DNA of 64,000 nucleotides from Kitasatospora humi (GTDB lineage: Bacteria > Actinomycetota > Actinomycetes > Streptomycetales > Streptomycetaceae): assembly GCF_020907985.1 (NCBI RefSeq), contig NZ_JAJJPA010000008.1, positions 124,001-188,000 on the forward strand. Direction: 5' to 3'. The notes under the pieces are model-generated. The model worked only from the letters and a program-made list of their open reading frames with translations, made no database searches and was not told the DNA's origin. Every line of letters starts with the position of its first letter. The first letter of the stretch is position 1. Positions 33,044 to 41,218 of the stretch are shown here, piece by piece. A program made the position numbers and the translations under genes.

Positions 33044-33705
33044 CGGCTGGCCCCGGCATACAGCTCGCGCTCGATGGCGGTGGCAAGCAGCTCTGGCGAC
33101 GTCAGAGTCCCCGTGACCTCCGGCCAGTGCACCCACCCAGCCGGCTCATGAGCGTGGCTGTCCGGACTCGGGGCGGCCAGGTAGCTGCTGCTGGTGAGGA
33201 GTCGGACGGGCAGCTGGGCCCAGCGGGCGCGGGCGTCGACCTCTACCGGCAGCAGCCAGTACAGGGCGCCGGTGCGACCGGCACGCAGAACCGGGCCAAC
33301 GGAAGCGCCGTCGGAGAGCAGCCGGTCGAGTACGGGCTTGCCGATGTGTCCGGCCATGCGTACCGCGTGCCAGCGGACCCCGCACGGCAGCAGCTCGGGC
33401 TGCTCGGGCTTGCTGCCCCAGGCGATGACGACGTCGTGCTTCCCCGGACCGGCCACCCCAGCGAGCCAGTTGGCCGCCGGCATTCCCGCCCACTGTGCGG
33501 CCGCCAGTTCGGCGCGGTGCTGCCGGTGGCATTCCGCACACCGCCAGACACGCTCGTCCCGCACCGCGCCAGGCGGAACCCGGACGGTCCGCAGCTCGCC
33601 GCGGAAGGGCGCGTCCTCATTGCCGCAGGCGCACAGGGGCTGGTCGGGCCTCAGGAGATGGACCGGGCCCGGCAGTGCAGTGTCAGGCTGGTGATCAGCC
33701 GTCAT
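33040..33705 (-). CDS. Hypothetical protein, first gene of the zinc/DUF397/JmjC operon
   Basis: A 221-residue protein. An N-terminal zinc-ribbon-like segment (LCACGNEDAP ... VWRCAECHRQHRA) is followed by a mixed alpha/beta region with GVRWHAVRMAGHIGKPVLDR, ALYWLLPVEVDARA, SSSYLAAPSPDS and GWVHWPEVTGTLTSPELLAT. The latter order resembles a widespread actinobacterial domain of unknown role, sometimes seen near primase/polymerase-like proteins, but I cannot assign it. GGAGG is eight to nine bases before the ATG at 33705. It faces the XRE-TPR gene across a shared promoter region. Confidence 0.7.
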   Translation of the reverse strand: MTADHQPDTALPGPVHLLRPDQPLCACGNEDAPFRGELRTVRVPPGAVRDERVWRCAECHRQHRAELAAAQWAGMPAANWLAGVAGPGKHDVVIAWGSKPEQPELLPCGVRWHAVRMAGHIGKPVLDRLLSDGASVGPVLRAGRTGALYWLLPVEVDARARWAQLPVRLLTSSSYLAAPSPDSHAHEPAGWVHWPEVTGTLTSPELLATAIERELYAGASR

Positions 33706-33792
33706 ATCAACCTACCTCCAGGCGAGATCGCCGCCTCACCGCGGCCTCGGGAGTAGTCTCGACTCGGACACGCGCCGTGACGATGGGCGAGC

Positions 33793-33822
33793 TGTCCGCA
33801 CCTGTCCGCACCGGTGCGGACA
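33793..33822. promoter_or_regulatory. Operator: 20-bp palindrome plus an extra half-site
   Basis: TGTCCGCACCGGTGCGGACA (33803-33822) is perfectly self-complementary, and a third half-site TGTCCGCA lies exactly ten bases to its left at 33793. It sits 23 bases before the XRE-TPR start and in the shared promoter region of the divergent operon, so one regulator could control both directions. Confidence 0.75.
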
Positions 33823-33844
33823 CGCGGGACAAGGGGGCACCACG

Positions 33845-35014
33845 ATGGCCGAGACCTTCGGCGAAGCACTGCGCCGGCTCCGCGGCACGCTGTCCGTGCG
33901 GGACGTCGCCCGGCTCGCGAACTGCGGGAAGAGCACCGTCTCCGACCTGGAGAGTGGTCGGCGACAGCCCACCACCACCATGGCGGAGGCCCTGGACGAC
34001 GCGCTGGATGCGGGCGGTCAGCTCATCGCGCTGGCCGCGTCACCGCCCGGCACGCCAGCCGCTACTCGTGCCGCCCAGCTACAGGCGGGATTCGCCGATC
34101 AGCTCGCCGCCGGCGAGGTGACGACCGTATCCCTGGACGAGTGGGAATTCACCATCGCCCGGCACGGCCGCGCCACTCGCTACCGCCCCGAGGGCGAGCT
34201 GCTGGACGACCTTCTGGCCGACTTCGGCGACCTGCGTGCGCTCCTGGCGCACCGACAGCCACCACCCATACGGCGCCGACTGCTCGCCGCCTGCGCATCC
34301 CTCTCCGGCCTTCTCGCTCTCACCCTGCTCCGGCTCGGCGACCCGGGCGCCCGAGACTGGTGGCGCACTGGCCGGGCCGCCGCCACTCAAGCCGAGGACC
34401 GACCGGTACTCGCCTGGATCTATGCTCAGGAGTCCTACCAGCTGTACTACGGCGGTGACTTCGCTGGTGCCCTAGAGCTCGCGGTACGTGCCCAGCAGTT
34501 GGCCGGCGGCCTGCCGTGCGTCGCTGACGCGCTCGCTGCACCCCTGGAGGCCCGGGTTCACGCTCGCGCCGGACGCAGGGACGATACCGCGGAGGCGCTG
34601 CGCCGCGCCGAGCGTGCCCTGTCCCGGCTCGCCCCCGAGGACCAGCAGCAAAGCGCGCTCGGCTACGACGGCGCCCAACTGGCTTTCCACAGCGGGAGTG
34701 CCTGGACGCTCCTACACGAAACCAGCCGCGCTTGGGAGCAGCAGCAGCGGGCCCTGGAGCTGTACCCGGCCGAACAGCGGCTGGACCGCGCCCTGGTCCA
34801 GCTCGACCGGGCCGAGTGCCTCACGCATGACGGACGCCTGGCAGACGGTGCCGCCCTGGCTGTCGAGACGATTGAGGCGATGCCGGTCGAGCACCGGTCG
34901 GCGCTTCTGCTCTACCGCGCGCGTGAACTTGCGGATAGCGTGCCGACGACCGACCGACGACTGCCGGAGGTGCGGGTGCTGCATGATCTGCTGGCACTGC
35001 CCTCCGCTGAATGA
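33845..35014 (+). CDS. XRE-family regulator with TPR-type sensor domain
   Basis: A 389-residue regulator. The XRE HTH is at residues ~5-60 (FGEALRRLRGTLSVRDVARL, ANCGKSTVSDLESGRRQPTT). The remaining ~320 residues are helical repeats of TPR type (WIYAQESYQLYYGGDFAGAL, AEALRRAERALSRLAPEDQQ, RALVQLDRAECLTHDGRLAD), often a peptide- or protein-sensing scaffold in Streptomyces regulators. It is the probable ligand of the 20-bp palindrome upstream. The next gene begins within its stop region. Partner could be the DUF397 protein of the divergent operon; that is inference. Confidence 0.88.
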   Translation: MAETFGEALRRLRGTLSVRDVARLANCGKSTVSDLESGRRQPTTTMAEALDDALDAGGQLIALAASPPGTPAATRAAQLQAGFADQLAAGEVTTVSLDEWEFTIARHGRATRYRPEGELLDDLLADFGDLRALLAHRQPPPIRRRLLAACASLSGLLALTLLRLGDPGARDWWRTGRAAATQAEDRPVLAWIYAQESYQLYYGGDFAGALELAVRAQQLAGGLPCVADALAAPLEARVHARAGRRDDTAEALRRAERALSRLAPEDQQQSALGYDGAQLAFHSGSAWTLLHETSRAWEQQQRALELYPAEQRLDRALVQLDRAECLTHDGRLADGAALAVETIEAMPVEHRSALLLYRARELADSVPTTDRRLPEVRVLHDLLALPSAE

Positions 35015-35025
35015 GAGGCAGCCAG

Positions 35026-35475
35026 ATGGGATTCGACATCACGCTCGCGACCGCCGGCGACGCCGAGGAGATCGCCACCATCCTCGGCGAGGTCGAGGAG
35101 TACTACGGCGGGGAGCGCATCGCGCCGCCGGCTACCGACGTCGCGGCGGCGCTCTTCAGCGACTGGCCAGCCGCACGAGTCCTTCTGGCGCGCGACGGCG
35201 ACCAGGTCGTGGGGCTCGCATCGGTCAGCCGTCTCTGGCCTGCCGCCGGCGCGGACGTGAGCTTGTACTTGAAGGAGCTGTACGTGCGCGCTGGCCACCG
35301 GCGCCGTGGTGTCGCCCGACAGCTGATGGACGCCGTGCATGCTGAGGCCCGTGCTGCTGGCTGCCGTCGTGTTGAGTGGACGGCCGACCGGGATAACCCG
35401 CCAGCGCTGCAGCTGTACGCCGCACTCGGCGTCGAGCCGCACCAGGGCAAGGTCTTCTACCGCTCGACCGTCTGA
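35026..35475 (+). CDS. GNAT-family N-acetyltransferase
   Basis: A 149-residue acetyltransferase. It shows the GNAT order: FDITLATAGDAEEIATILGE (beta1-alpha1), RVLLARDGDQVVGLASVSRL, SLYLKELYVRAGHRRRGVAR with the acetyl-CoA loop HRRRGVARQL (Q/RxxGxG/A type), and the final AGCRRVEWTADRDNPPALQL YAALGV region. The substrate is unknown. The ATG at 35026 has GAGAGG seven bases before it; an ATG at 35011 overlaps the upstream stop but has no site. Confidence 0.85.
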   Translation: MGFDITLATAGDAEEIATILGEVEEYYGGERIAPPATDVAAALFSDWPAARVLLARDGDQVVGLASVSRLWPAAGADVSLYLKELYVRAGHRRRGVARQLMDAVHAEARAAGCRRVEWTADRDNPPALQLYAALGVEPHQGKVFYRSTV

Positions 35476-35499
35476 AGTGGCGTGCGGGCACGACGAAGC

Positions 35500-35527
35500 G
35501 CCCCGCCCGGCCGAAGCCGGGCGGGGC
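35500..35527 (+). terminator. Terminator after the GNAT gene
   Basis: GCCCCGCCCGGC (35500-35511) and GCCGGGCGGGGC (35516-35527) form a 12-bp perfect stem with a CGAA tetraloop. Confidence 0.9.
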
Positions 35528-35606
35528 GTCTGGCGTTGGTGCCACTCAGCCGGTTAGTCGGGCAAGGGCGCCAGATGCATTCGAACGATTGAGCGATAAT
35601 GGTTGC

Positions 35607-35900
35607 GTGTACCGCCCGACCTGCCCCGCCGACGCACAACCGGCCGACCGCGCCGAGATGGCCGGACCCGGCCAGCACCCCACCGTGGACGCATGGCAGA
35701 TCGTGATTGTGCACGTCGAAGGCGCTTGGCAGCCCGCCCTGCTCACCCAGTGGCGGCGGCTCCCAACCGGCTGGGTCGCGCACGTCCGCTGGCGGCAGAC
35801 GCAGGATCCCGGCGACGGCTGGGCCTGGCTCCGCCACGACCCCACCACCCTCCAGCCCCTCACCCCAGACGGCATCGACGCCGCCGGCCTCGGCGCGTAG
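35607..35900 (+). CDS. Small hypothetical protein, leaderless-type start
   Basis: A 97-residue protein from a GTG at 35607. It is Trp-rich with a compact beta-type core (QIVIVHVEGAWQPALLTQWR, LPTGWVAHVRWRQTQ, GWAWLRHDPTTLQPLTPDGI), as in small phage or plasmid proteins. A GATAAT -10 (35595-35600) ends six bases before the GTG, so the mRNA would start at the start codon; a TTG at 35589 would lie inside the promoter. No domain recognised. Confidence 0.6.
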   Translation: MYRPTCPADAQPADRAEMAGPGQHPTVDAWQIVIVHVEGAWQPALLTQWRRLPTGWVAHVRWRQTQDPGDGWAWLRHDPTTLQPLTPDGIDAAGLGA

Positions 35901-35937
35901 CCGCTCACCCGTCCGACCCGCACCCTAGGATCCGACC

Positions 35938-36255
35938 GTGCCCGACGCCCTGCCCATCCCCGACGACCTGGTCCAGCTCCAGCGTGACCGCATCGCCGCC
36001 GAAAACGCGCTGGCCGAATACGTCACAGCCGTCGAAACCCGCCGCCGCGCCGCCTACCCGGAGCCCGAGCAAGTCGTCCATCGCGTCACCTGGACCGACG
36101 AAGAGAGCGCCCGCTACAAGCAACTCCGAGCCGCGCGCGACGACCTCATGTGGCAGGTCCGCCGGCACCCCACCATCGCCCGAGCCTTCGAGGAGCGCTG
36201 CTGGCCGCAGACCTGGGAAGCACTCCAGGCCGCGGCCCGGGCCAGCAGCAGTTGA
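35938..36255 (+). CDS. Small helical hypothetical protein, leaderless-type start
   Basis: A 105-residue, charged, helical protein (LVQLQRDRIAAENALAEYVT, ESARYKQLRAARDDLMWQVR) that may form a coiled coil. A TAGGAT -10 (35926-35931) ends six bases before the GTG, the same layout as the gene before and the NUDIX gene after it. The three are therefore separate transcripts of one style. No homologue recognised; similar short proteins occur in actinobacterial mobile elements. Confidence 0.6.
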   Translation: MPDALPIPDDLVQLQRDRIAAENALAEYVTAVETRRRAAYPEPEQVVHRVTWTDEESARYKQLRAARDDLMWQVRRHPTIARAFEERCWPQTWEALQAAARASSS

Positions 36256-36385
36256 GTACAACGATGCGCCCCGTGCGCCCCCGGCCGAGCCGGGCGCTTC
36301 GTACATTGCTCGGCGACCGTCGTCCGCCTGCGGGGAGTGCCGCGAACGCCCCGCCCGAGGGCCCTTCCCGGTCTACGGTGGCTTC

Positions 36386-36886
36386 ATGATTCCTGATTTC
36401 GTGTCATCTCTACGAGCTGCAGTCGGCCCCGATCACCTGCTGTGGCTCCCAGGGGTGGACGCGGTCGTCATCAACGAGTGCCGCCAGGTTCTGCTGCAGC
36501 GCCGTTCAGCCGCCGGCCTCTGGACGCCGCTGAGCGGGATCCTGGAGCCGGGTGAGCAGCCGGCCGCAGGGGTGGTCCGCGAGGTAGAGGAGGAGACCGG
36601 CATCCGGGTGGAGGTGGAGCGGCTGGTGGCCGCGACGGTCTCCCCGCAGGTGCGGCATGGCAACGGTGACCTGGCCCAGTACTTGGAGCTGGTCTTCGCA
36701 TGCCGTCCCACAGAACCGGGGCAGGTGCCCCGCGTCGCGGACGACGAGTCAGTGGAGGTTGGCTGGTTTGCTCTGGACGCCCTGCCGCCGATGAGCCAGC
36801 GGATGCGGAACTTCATCACGCTGGCCGAGGAGGACCAACCCGCGGCCTGGTTTGTGCCGGCCTCCGCTTCGGCTCAGCTGGTGTAG
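36386..36886 (+). CDS. NUDIX hydrolase
   Basis: A 166-residue NUDIX protein with the box as GILEPGEQPAAGVVREVEEE TGI (pattern Gx5Ex7REVxEExGI), all catalytic Glu residues present, preceded by VLLQRRSAAGLWTPLSG. Such enzymes hydrolyse nucleoside diphosphates linked to another moiety; the specific substrate is not clear. The ATG is six bases after a TACGGT -10, suggesting a leaderless mRNA. The last 13 bases overlap the convergent TPR-regulator gene. Confidence 0.88.
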   Translation: MIPDFVSSLRAAVGPDHLLWLPGVDAVVINECRQVLLQRRSAAGLWTPLSGILEPGEQPAAGVVREVEEETGIRVEVERLVAATVSPQVRHGNGDLAQYLELVFACRPTEPGQVPRVADDESVEVGWFALDALPPMSQRMRNFITLAEEDQPAAWFVPASASAQLV

Positions 36887-38244
36887 GAGAGGAAGTCCCG
36901 AACACTCGCGGCATCCTGATGTGCGGCGAGTTTGGCCCGCAGGTCGCTGAGCGTGTTGGTGCCGCGCGAGGAACTGACACCGCCCATGTGCTCCACAGCC
37001 CGATGAGCGGTATGTACGGCGCCATCGACGTCGCCGAGCGCGAGTCGGGCGTCGGCCTGGCGGGCGAGGTAGATGGCGAAGCCACGAGGGAACGCGGCTC
37101 CATCGTAGGCGTCACCGCTGCTGTGGGCTGTGGCCTCCTCGAAGTGCTGCAGAGCACGGCGGGGCTGCCCGAGATTCAACGCGGACGAGCCAAGCAACTG
37201 GAGCGCTTCGCCCAGGTTGAACCAGTAGACGCAGTCGGGATCTTCGCTGAGCGGGCCGGCGTTGCTATAGGCATCGAGTGCGGCATTGGCCTGACGGTCG
37301 GCAGCCCGCTGGTCGCCAGCGTGGGCGTAGGCGCGGCATGCACGCGCGTGGAGCATCGCGGTCATCCGCGCGGAGCCGACCTGGGGGGCCTTCGTCTGGG
37401 CGGCCTCGACCAGCGCGACGGCGCCGCGCGGGTCTCCCGTGCTGTAGTGCTGGATAGCCCAGAAAGCGAGTGTGTTGGCCCCGACGGTCGGATCCCCGGC
37501 ACTGGCTGCGGCACGTAGGGCGGCAGCGAAGTGCCGCTCAGCGACGGCGTGGTGGCCACTGTCGTAGGCCGTCCAGCCCGCTGAACGTGAGGCCTCGGCA
37601 GCGGCGGCGAAGAGTCGGCGGCCGACGACCTCAGTGTAGGAACACTCCTTGATCACGGAAGTGATCATCTTGAGCTCACCGACCGCCGATCCGTAGACCT
37701 GGCCGGAGCCGACCTGGTCATCCAGACGCCGCAGCGCGGCCAGTCGCGCGTGGAAGGATGCCGGAACGGCGGCATCGATACGCCGTCCCTGGCGGGGCAG
37801 GGCGATGCGGGCCGGCGGCGCGGCCGCCCAACTGGTGGCGACAGAACTCAGCGCCGCGCCCGAGGTGATGAGGAAGTTCCTGCGATCGCGACCGTCCATC
37901 TGTGCTCCCACCCTCTCCAGTGCTGTGACGGTACCCGCGGTGGTCCAAGGGGAATCGAGGAGCAGACCGTCGTCGGGATCGGCGACGACCAGGTCGAGCC
38001 ACGCCGGCCAGCCACGGTCGAGGACTTCCTGCTCCGGGACGCCCTCCAAGCTGGCCATCGCCAGCTGCGCGTGCAGCTCGGGTACGACGCCCCTCTTCCA
38101 GCGGGTGAATTTCGACTTGCCGGCGGCCATGGTCCCCAGGCCAAGCGCCTTGTGTCGTGCGGCGATGCGGGCCAGGTAGGCCTCGGCGGTGCTGTTGCGG
38201 CGTGCCAGTACGTAGGCGAGTTTCCTGCCGACGCTGGTAGTCAT
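36874..38244 (-). CDS. NsdA-like regulator (HTH plus TPR repeats)
   Basis: A 456-residue protein with a helix-turn-helix-like N-terminus (RKLAYVLARRNSTAEAYLAR, SKFTRWKRGVVPELHAQLAM) and ~350 residues of TPR-like helical repeats (AVAERHFAAALRAAASAGDP, ACRAYAHAGDQRAADRQANA, LGQPRRALQHFEEATAHSSG). This architecture is that of the Streptomyces NsdA group of pleiotropic repressors. GGAGG lies five bases before the ATG at 38244. It is divergent from the epimerase/MurA pair and may control it, which is inference from position. Confidence 0.82.
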   Translation of the reverse strand: MTTSVGRKLAYVLARRNSTAEAYLARIAARHKALGLGTMAAGKSKFTRWKRGVVPELHAQLAMASLEGVPEQEVLDRGWPAWLDLVVADPDDGLLLDSPWTTAGTVTALERVGAQMDGRDRRNFLITSGAALSSVATSWAAAPPARIALPRQGRRIDAAVPASFHARLAALRRLDDQVGSGQVYGSAVGELKMITSVIKECSYTEVVGRRLFAAAAEASRSAGWTAYDSGHHAVAERHFAAALRAAASAGDPTVGANTLAFWAIQHYSTGDPRGAVALVEAAQTKAPQVGSARMTAMLHARACRAYAHAGDQRAADRQANAALDAYSNAGPLSEDPDCVYWFNLGEALQLLGSSALNLGQPRRALQHFEEATAHSSGDAYDGAAFPRGFAIYLARQADARLALGDVDGAVHTAHRAVEHMGGVSSSRGTNTLSDLRAKLAAHQDAASVRDFLSYTS

Positions 38245-38514
38245 CGATCCTCCCGCACACGGATGGCCAACCAGTCTCATGCGGTGCGTGCGAGCGGGCA
38301 AGGGGTCGGACGAGCAAGGCAACCGGAGGCAACTGCGGGCACCCCAGGGCAACTTCCGCCGTCTTCCGGCCGCGGGCGGACACGCGGTCTCCTATCCCCC
38401 TGAACAGGCACAGCCAGCTGACGGCCGACTACGTCCTGTGGTCATTATCCGGTCTGCGAGGACCGGCACGCCGTCGAGGCGAGGGCCTCGCCCACCACAT
38501 CACGGGAGACCACC

Positions 38515-39432
38515 ATGAACCTCCTGATCACCGGAGCCGCAGGCTTCATCGGCTCCGCCCTCACCGCGCACCTGCGCGCCGCCGGGCACGCGGTCACCCC
38601 GCTGGACAACCTCTCGGTCGACTCCCCGCGTCAGCACCCGGACGGCCTCCAGACCCGCGACGTCCGGTCGCTGACCGCGCAGGAGCTGGACGACGTCGAC
38701 ACGGTCGTGCACCTGGCCGCGCTCAAGTCCGTCCCGGCGAGCTTCGACGTCGGCGCCCTGGAACACAACACGGCCGTGGACCGGCACGTGATCCACACCT
38801 TCGCCGCTTCCGGAGCCCGGCGCCTGCTGCTGGCGTCCACCTGCGAGGTCTACGGGCAGCAACCCGGCCCGCTCGCCGAGACCGCGCCCTACGCCCCCCG
38901 CTCCCCGTACGCTGCAGGCAAGGTCACCACCGAGCACCTGGCCGACGTCTACCGGCCTCAGCTCGCACAGGGGCGCCAGATCGGCGTCCTCCGCTTCTTT
39001 AACACCTTCGGCCCCGACGAAGGCGCCGATGCCGTGGTCCCAGCCTTCATCGACGCCGCCGTCCAGGATCGCCCGCTGACGATCGAGGGTGACGGCACCC
39101 AGTCCAGGGACCTGACCTACATCGGCGACGCGATCAGCATGCTCACGCGCATCCTCGAGACCCCGGCGCTGCTGCCCGTGGTGAACTGCGGCTCCGGCCG
39201 CGCGGTGAGCGTCCGAGCGCTCGCCGATGCGGTCATCCGCACCGCCGGCCGCGGCACCATCACCCACGCCGCCGCCCGGATCAACGAAATCCAGTCGTTC
39301 ACCGCCGACATGGCCCTCTTCAACATCACCTACGGGGCCATCGACTACCTCCCCCTGGATCAGGCCCTGGCCGTCAGCCTCCATGAGCGCTCCCGCGCCG
39401 CGATGTCGACCCTGGTCGGAGGCACGGACTGA
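38515..39432 (+). CDS. NAD-dependent epimerase/dehydratase (GalE-like SDR)
   Basis: A 305-residue extended SDR enzyme. It has the NAD-binding ITGAAGFIGSALTAHLRAAG, VVHLAALKSVPASFDVG, the catalytic Ser/Thr in LLLASTCEVYGQQ, and the YxxxK pair in SPYAAGKVTTEHLADVYRP. Substrate-side motifs are VLRFFNTFGP and RDLTYIGDA. UDP-sugar 4-epimerase is the nearest guess. The stop overlaps the MurA-like start as TGATG, so the two enzymes are coupled and probably act on one pathway. Confidence 0.88.
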   Translation: MNLLITGAAGFIGSALTAHLRAAGHAVTPLDNLSVDSPRQHPDGLQTRDVRSLTAQELDDVDTVVHLAALKSVPASFDVGALEHNTAVDRHVIHTFAASGARRLLLASTCEVYGQQPGPLAETAPYAPRSPYAAGKVTTEHLADVYRPQLAQGRQIGVLRFFNTFGPDEGADAVVPAFIDAAVQDRPLTIEGDGTQSRDLTYIGDAISMLTRILETPALLPVVNCGSGRAVSVRALADAVIRTAGRGTITHAAARINEIQSFTADMALFNITYGAIDYLPLDQALAVSLHERSRAAMSTLVGGTD

Positions 39433-40724
39433 TGACCGACCAGGCCCATCCGCCGCTCATCACCGACAACCCCGCCATCCACATCACCGGGGGCCACCGG
39501 CTGGAGGGCACGGCGTCGGTGCAGGGCAGCAAAAACATCGCCCTGCACCTGTACGCCGCCGCCCTGCTGGCCGACGAACCGCTGACCCTGACCGGCACCC
39601 CGGAGATCCTGGACACCCTGGTCTGCGCCGAGATCCTCAACCACACCGGCACCCCGACCAAAGCCATCGGTGACCGCTTCCAGACCACCCCGGCCGCCGC
39701 CTGGTACCCCGCCATCCCGGATCAACTCGGCGGGCGCATCCGCACCACCGCCGTCATAGCCGCCGCCCTGCTCGCCCGAGCGGGACACGTCACCTTCCCC
39801 CTCCCCGGCGGCGACGCCTTCTGCCACCGCCGGATCGACCGGCACCTGGCCGCCATGGAAGCCGCAGGCGCCACCCTGACTATCACCAATACCCACGTGA
39901 AGGCCCACATCAACAGCTGGGCCTCGGCACCGTTCACGACCGACGCCGCCACCCGCTCCTGGGGCCCAAGCCTCGGGGCCACGGTCACCGCGATGCTGCT
40001 GGCCGCCCGCATCCGCGGCACCTCCACCATCCTCAACCCCAACACCGAGCCCGAGGTCATGATCACCGCCTCGATGCTCGCGGCCGGTGGGGTCGGCATC
40101 ACCTGGGACGGCACCACAGCCCTGCACGTCACCGGAACCGACCGGATCACCGGCGGCGTCTTCCAGGTCCCACCGGACCGACTGGAGGCCGCCACCCTCG
40201 CCCTGGCCGCCGCAATCACCGGCGGCACCGTCCACCTGGACAACTTCCCGATCAGCGGATTCCCCGCCGGGCTGGTGGCTGTTCTCGCAGACGCCGGAAT
40301 CGAGCTGGCCCCGGTGAACGGTGGCACGCTCGCACGCTGCCCGGGCGGCCCCCGAGCCGTGCAGACAGCCACCAACTCCGCCACGTGCACCGATATGCAG
40401 CCCCAGCTGACCGCCTTCCTCACCCAAGCCGCGGGCACGTCCCGGATCGAGGAACGGATCTACACCCAGCGCGCCACTCACGTCGGCCCGCTGCGGGCCT
40501 TCGGCGCCAACGTCTCCGCCAACGGCCCGGTCATCATCGTTCACGGCCCGGCCCCGCTGATCGCCGCCGATGTGGCCGGGGAGGACATCCGCGCGGTGGC
40601 TGCTCTGCTCATCGCCGCACTCGCAGCCGAAGGTACGTCTACCATCCGAGGTATGTACCACCTGCAACGCGGCTACGCCGGCCTGCTGCCCAAGCTTGCC
40701 GCGCTTGGCGCCAGGGTGATGTAG
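39432..40724 (+). CDS. MurA-like UDP-GlcNAc 1-carboxyvinyltransferase paralogue with Asp at the catalytic Cys position
   Basis: A 430-residue enolpyruvyl transferase of the MurA/AroA fold. Conserved features include VQGSKNIALHLYAAALLADE (Lys/Asn that bind phosphate), the mobile loop PGGDAFCHRRIDRHLAAMEA, TDMQPQLTAFLTQAAGTSRI (general-base Asp), RATHVGPLRAFGANV, and DIRAVAALLIAALAAEGTST. In most MurA enzymes the loop reads PGGCAIG; here residue 128 is Asp, as in the naturally fosfomycin-insensitive mycobacterial type. All other core residues look intact, so it is probably active. It may serve wall precursor supply or a nucleoside-sugar product with the coupled epimerase. Confidence 0.88.
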   Translation: MTDQAHPPLITDNPAIHITGGHRLEGTASVQGSKNIALHLYAAALLADEPLTLTGTPEILDTLVCAEILNHTGTPTKAIGDRFQTTPAAAWYPAIPDQLGGRIRTTAVIAAALLARAGHVTFPLPGGDAFCHRRIDRHLAAMEAAGATLTITNTHVKAHINSWASAPFTTDAATRSWGPSLGATVTAMLLAARIRGTSTILNPNTEPEVMITASMLAAGGVGITWDGTTALHVTGTDRITGGVFQVPPDRLEAATLALAAAITGGTVHLDNFPISGFPAGLVAVLADAGIELAPVNGGTLARCPGGPRAVQTATNSATCTDMQPQLTAFLTQAAGTSRIEERIYTQRATHVGPLRAFGANVSANGPVIIVHGPAPLIAADVAGEDIRAVAALLIAALAAEGTSTIRGMYHLQRGYAGLLPKLAALGARVM

Positions 40725-40749
40725 GCGGTCGCAGGACGGAAATTACGCA

Positions 40750-40784
40750 GCGCCCCCGCCCGGCCAGTGCCGCGACGGGGGCGC
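40750..40784. terminator. Terminator after the MurA-like gene
   Basis: GCGCCCCCG (40750-40758) pairs with CGGGGGCGC (40776-40784) around a GC-rich inner loop, between convergent genes. Confidence 0.75.
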
Positions 40785-40795
40785 CGGCGTAACTG

Positions 40796-41188
40796 TCAGC
40801 CGTCAGCGACCGCGTCGCGCCAGGCGTTGAACGCCACCGCCCACGTCAGCACCGCCTCCGCCAGTTTGGCCCTCACCTCGTGCACCAGCGTGTCGCCATC
40901 ACTCGCCCGCGTGAGGATGACGGAGACCGTGCCGGACCGCTTCTTGGCAGCCAACGCCAAAGGTCCCATCATCACGGCCCGGGTCGCCGTCACCCGGCGG
41001 CCGGTGTTGTCCACGGTTTGCACCGTCACCTCGGCGGCCGGCGCCCGCCACTGCCCCCAACCCTTCGGCGCGCTCAGCTCTCCCGACGGGGAGATGCGGA
41101 TGTATGAACCGGACGGTGGCTTCGGCGGCTTCGAGGTCATGCCCCGCATCGTCGCGCCACCGCCGCCGGTCGTCAGCCAGATCGCCAC
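40796..41188 (-). CDS. Hypothetical prophage protein
   Basis: A 130-residue frame; the likely protein may begin at the ATG at 41140 (start TSKPPKPPSGSYIRISPSG). It is basic with a central region AEVTVQTVDNTGRRVTATRA and a helical C-terminus (VRAKLAEAVLTWAVAFNAWR). No recognised domain or membrane segment. It is first at the left side of the phage block, next to the antirepressor, where early or lysogeny-associated small genes are common. Confidence 0.5.
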   Translation of the reverse strand: MAIWLTTGGGGATMRGMTSKPPKPPSGSYIRISPSGELSAPKGWGQWRAPAAEVTVQTVDNTGRRVTATRAVMMGPLALAAKKRSGTVSVILTRASDGDTLVHEVRAKLAEAVLTWAVAFNAWRDAVADG

Positions 41189-41218
41189 AGCCGTGGCCGA
41201 GCCGTAACCAACCTCGCC

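Noticed and set aside
33040-33705. Bifunctional primase/polymerase
   Set aside because: Only a weak resemblance in the C-terminal half and no recognisable catalytic Asp pair of Prim-Pol; kept as hypothetical.
30746-40724. Toxin-antitoxin or biosynthetic gene cluster covering the whole cargo region
   Set aside because: The genes fall into several separate transcription units with different start styles. Only the zinc/DUF397/JmjC operon and the epimerase/MurA pair show coupling, so a single cluster is not supported.
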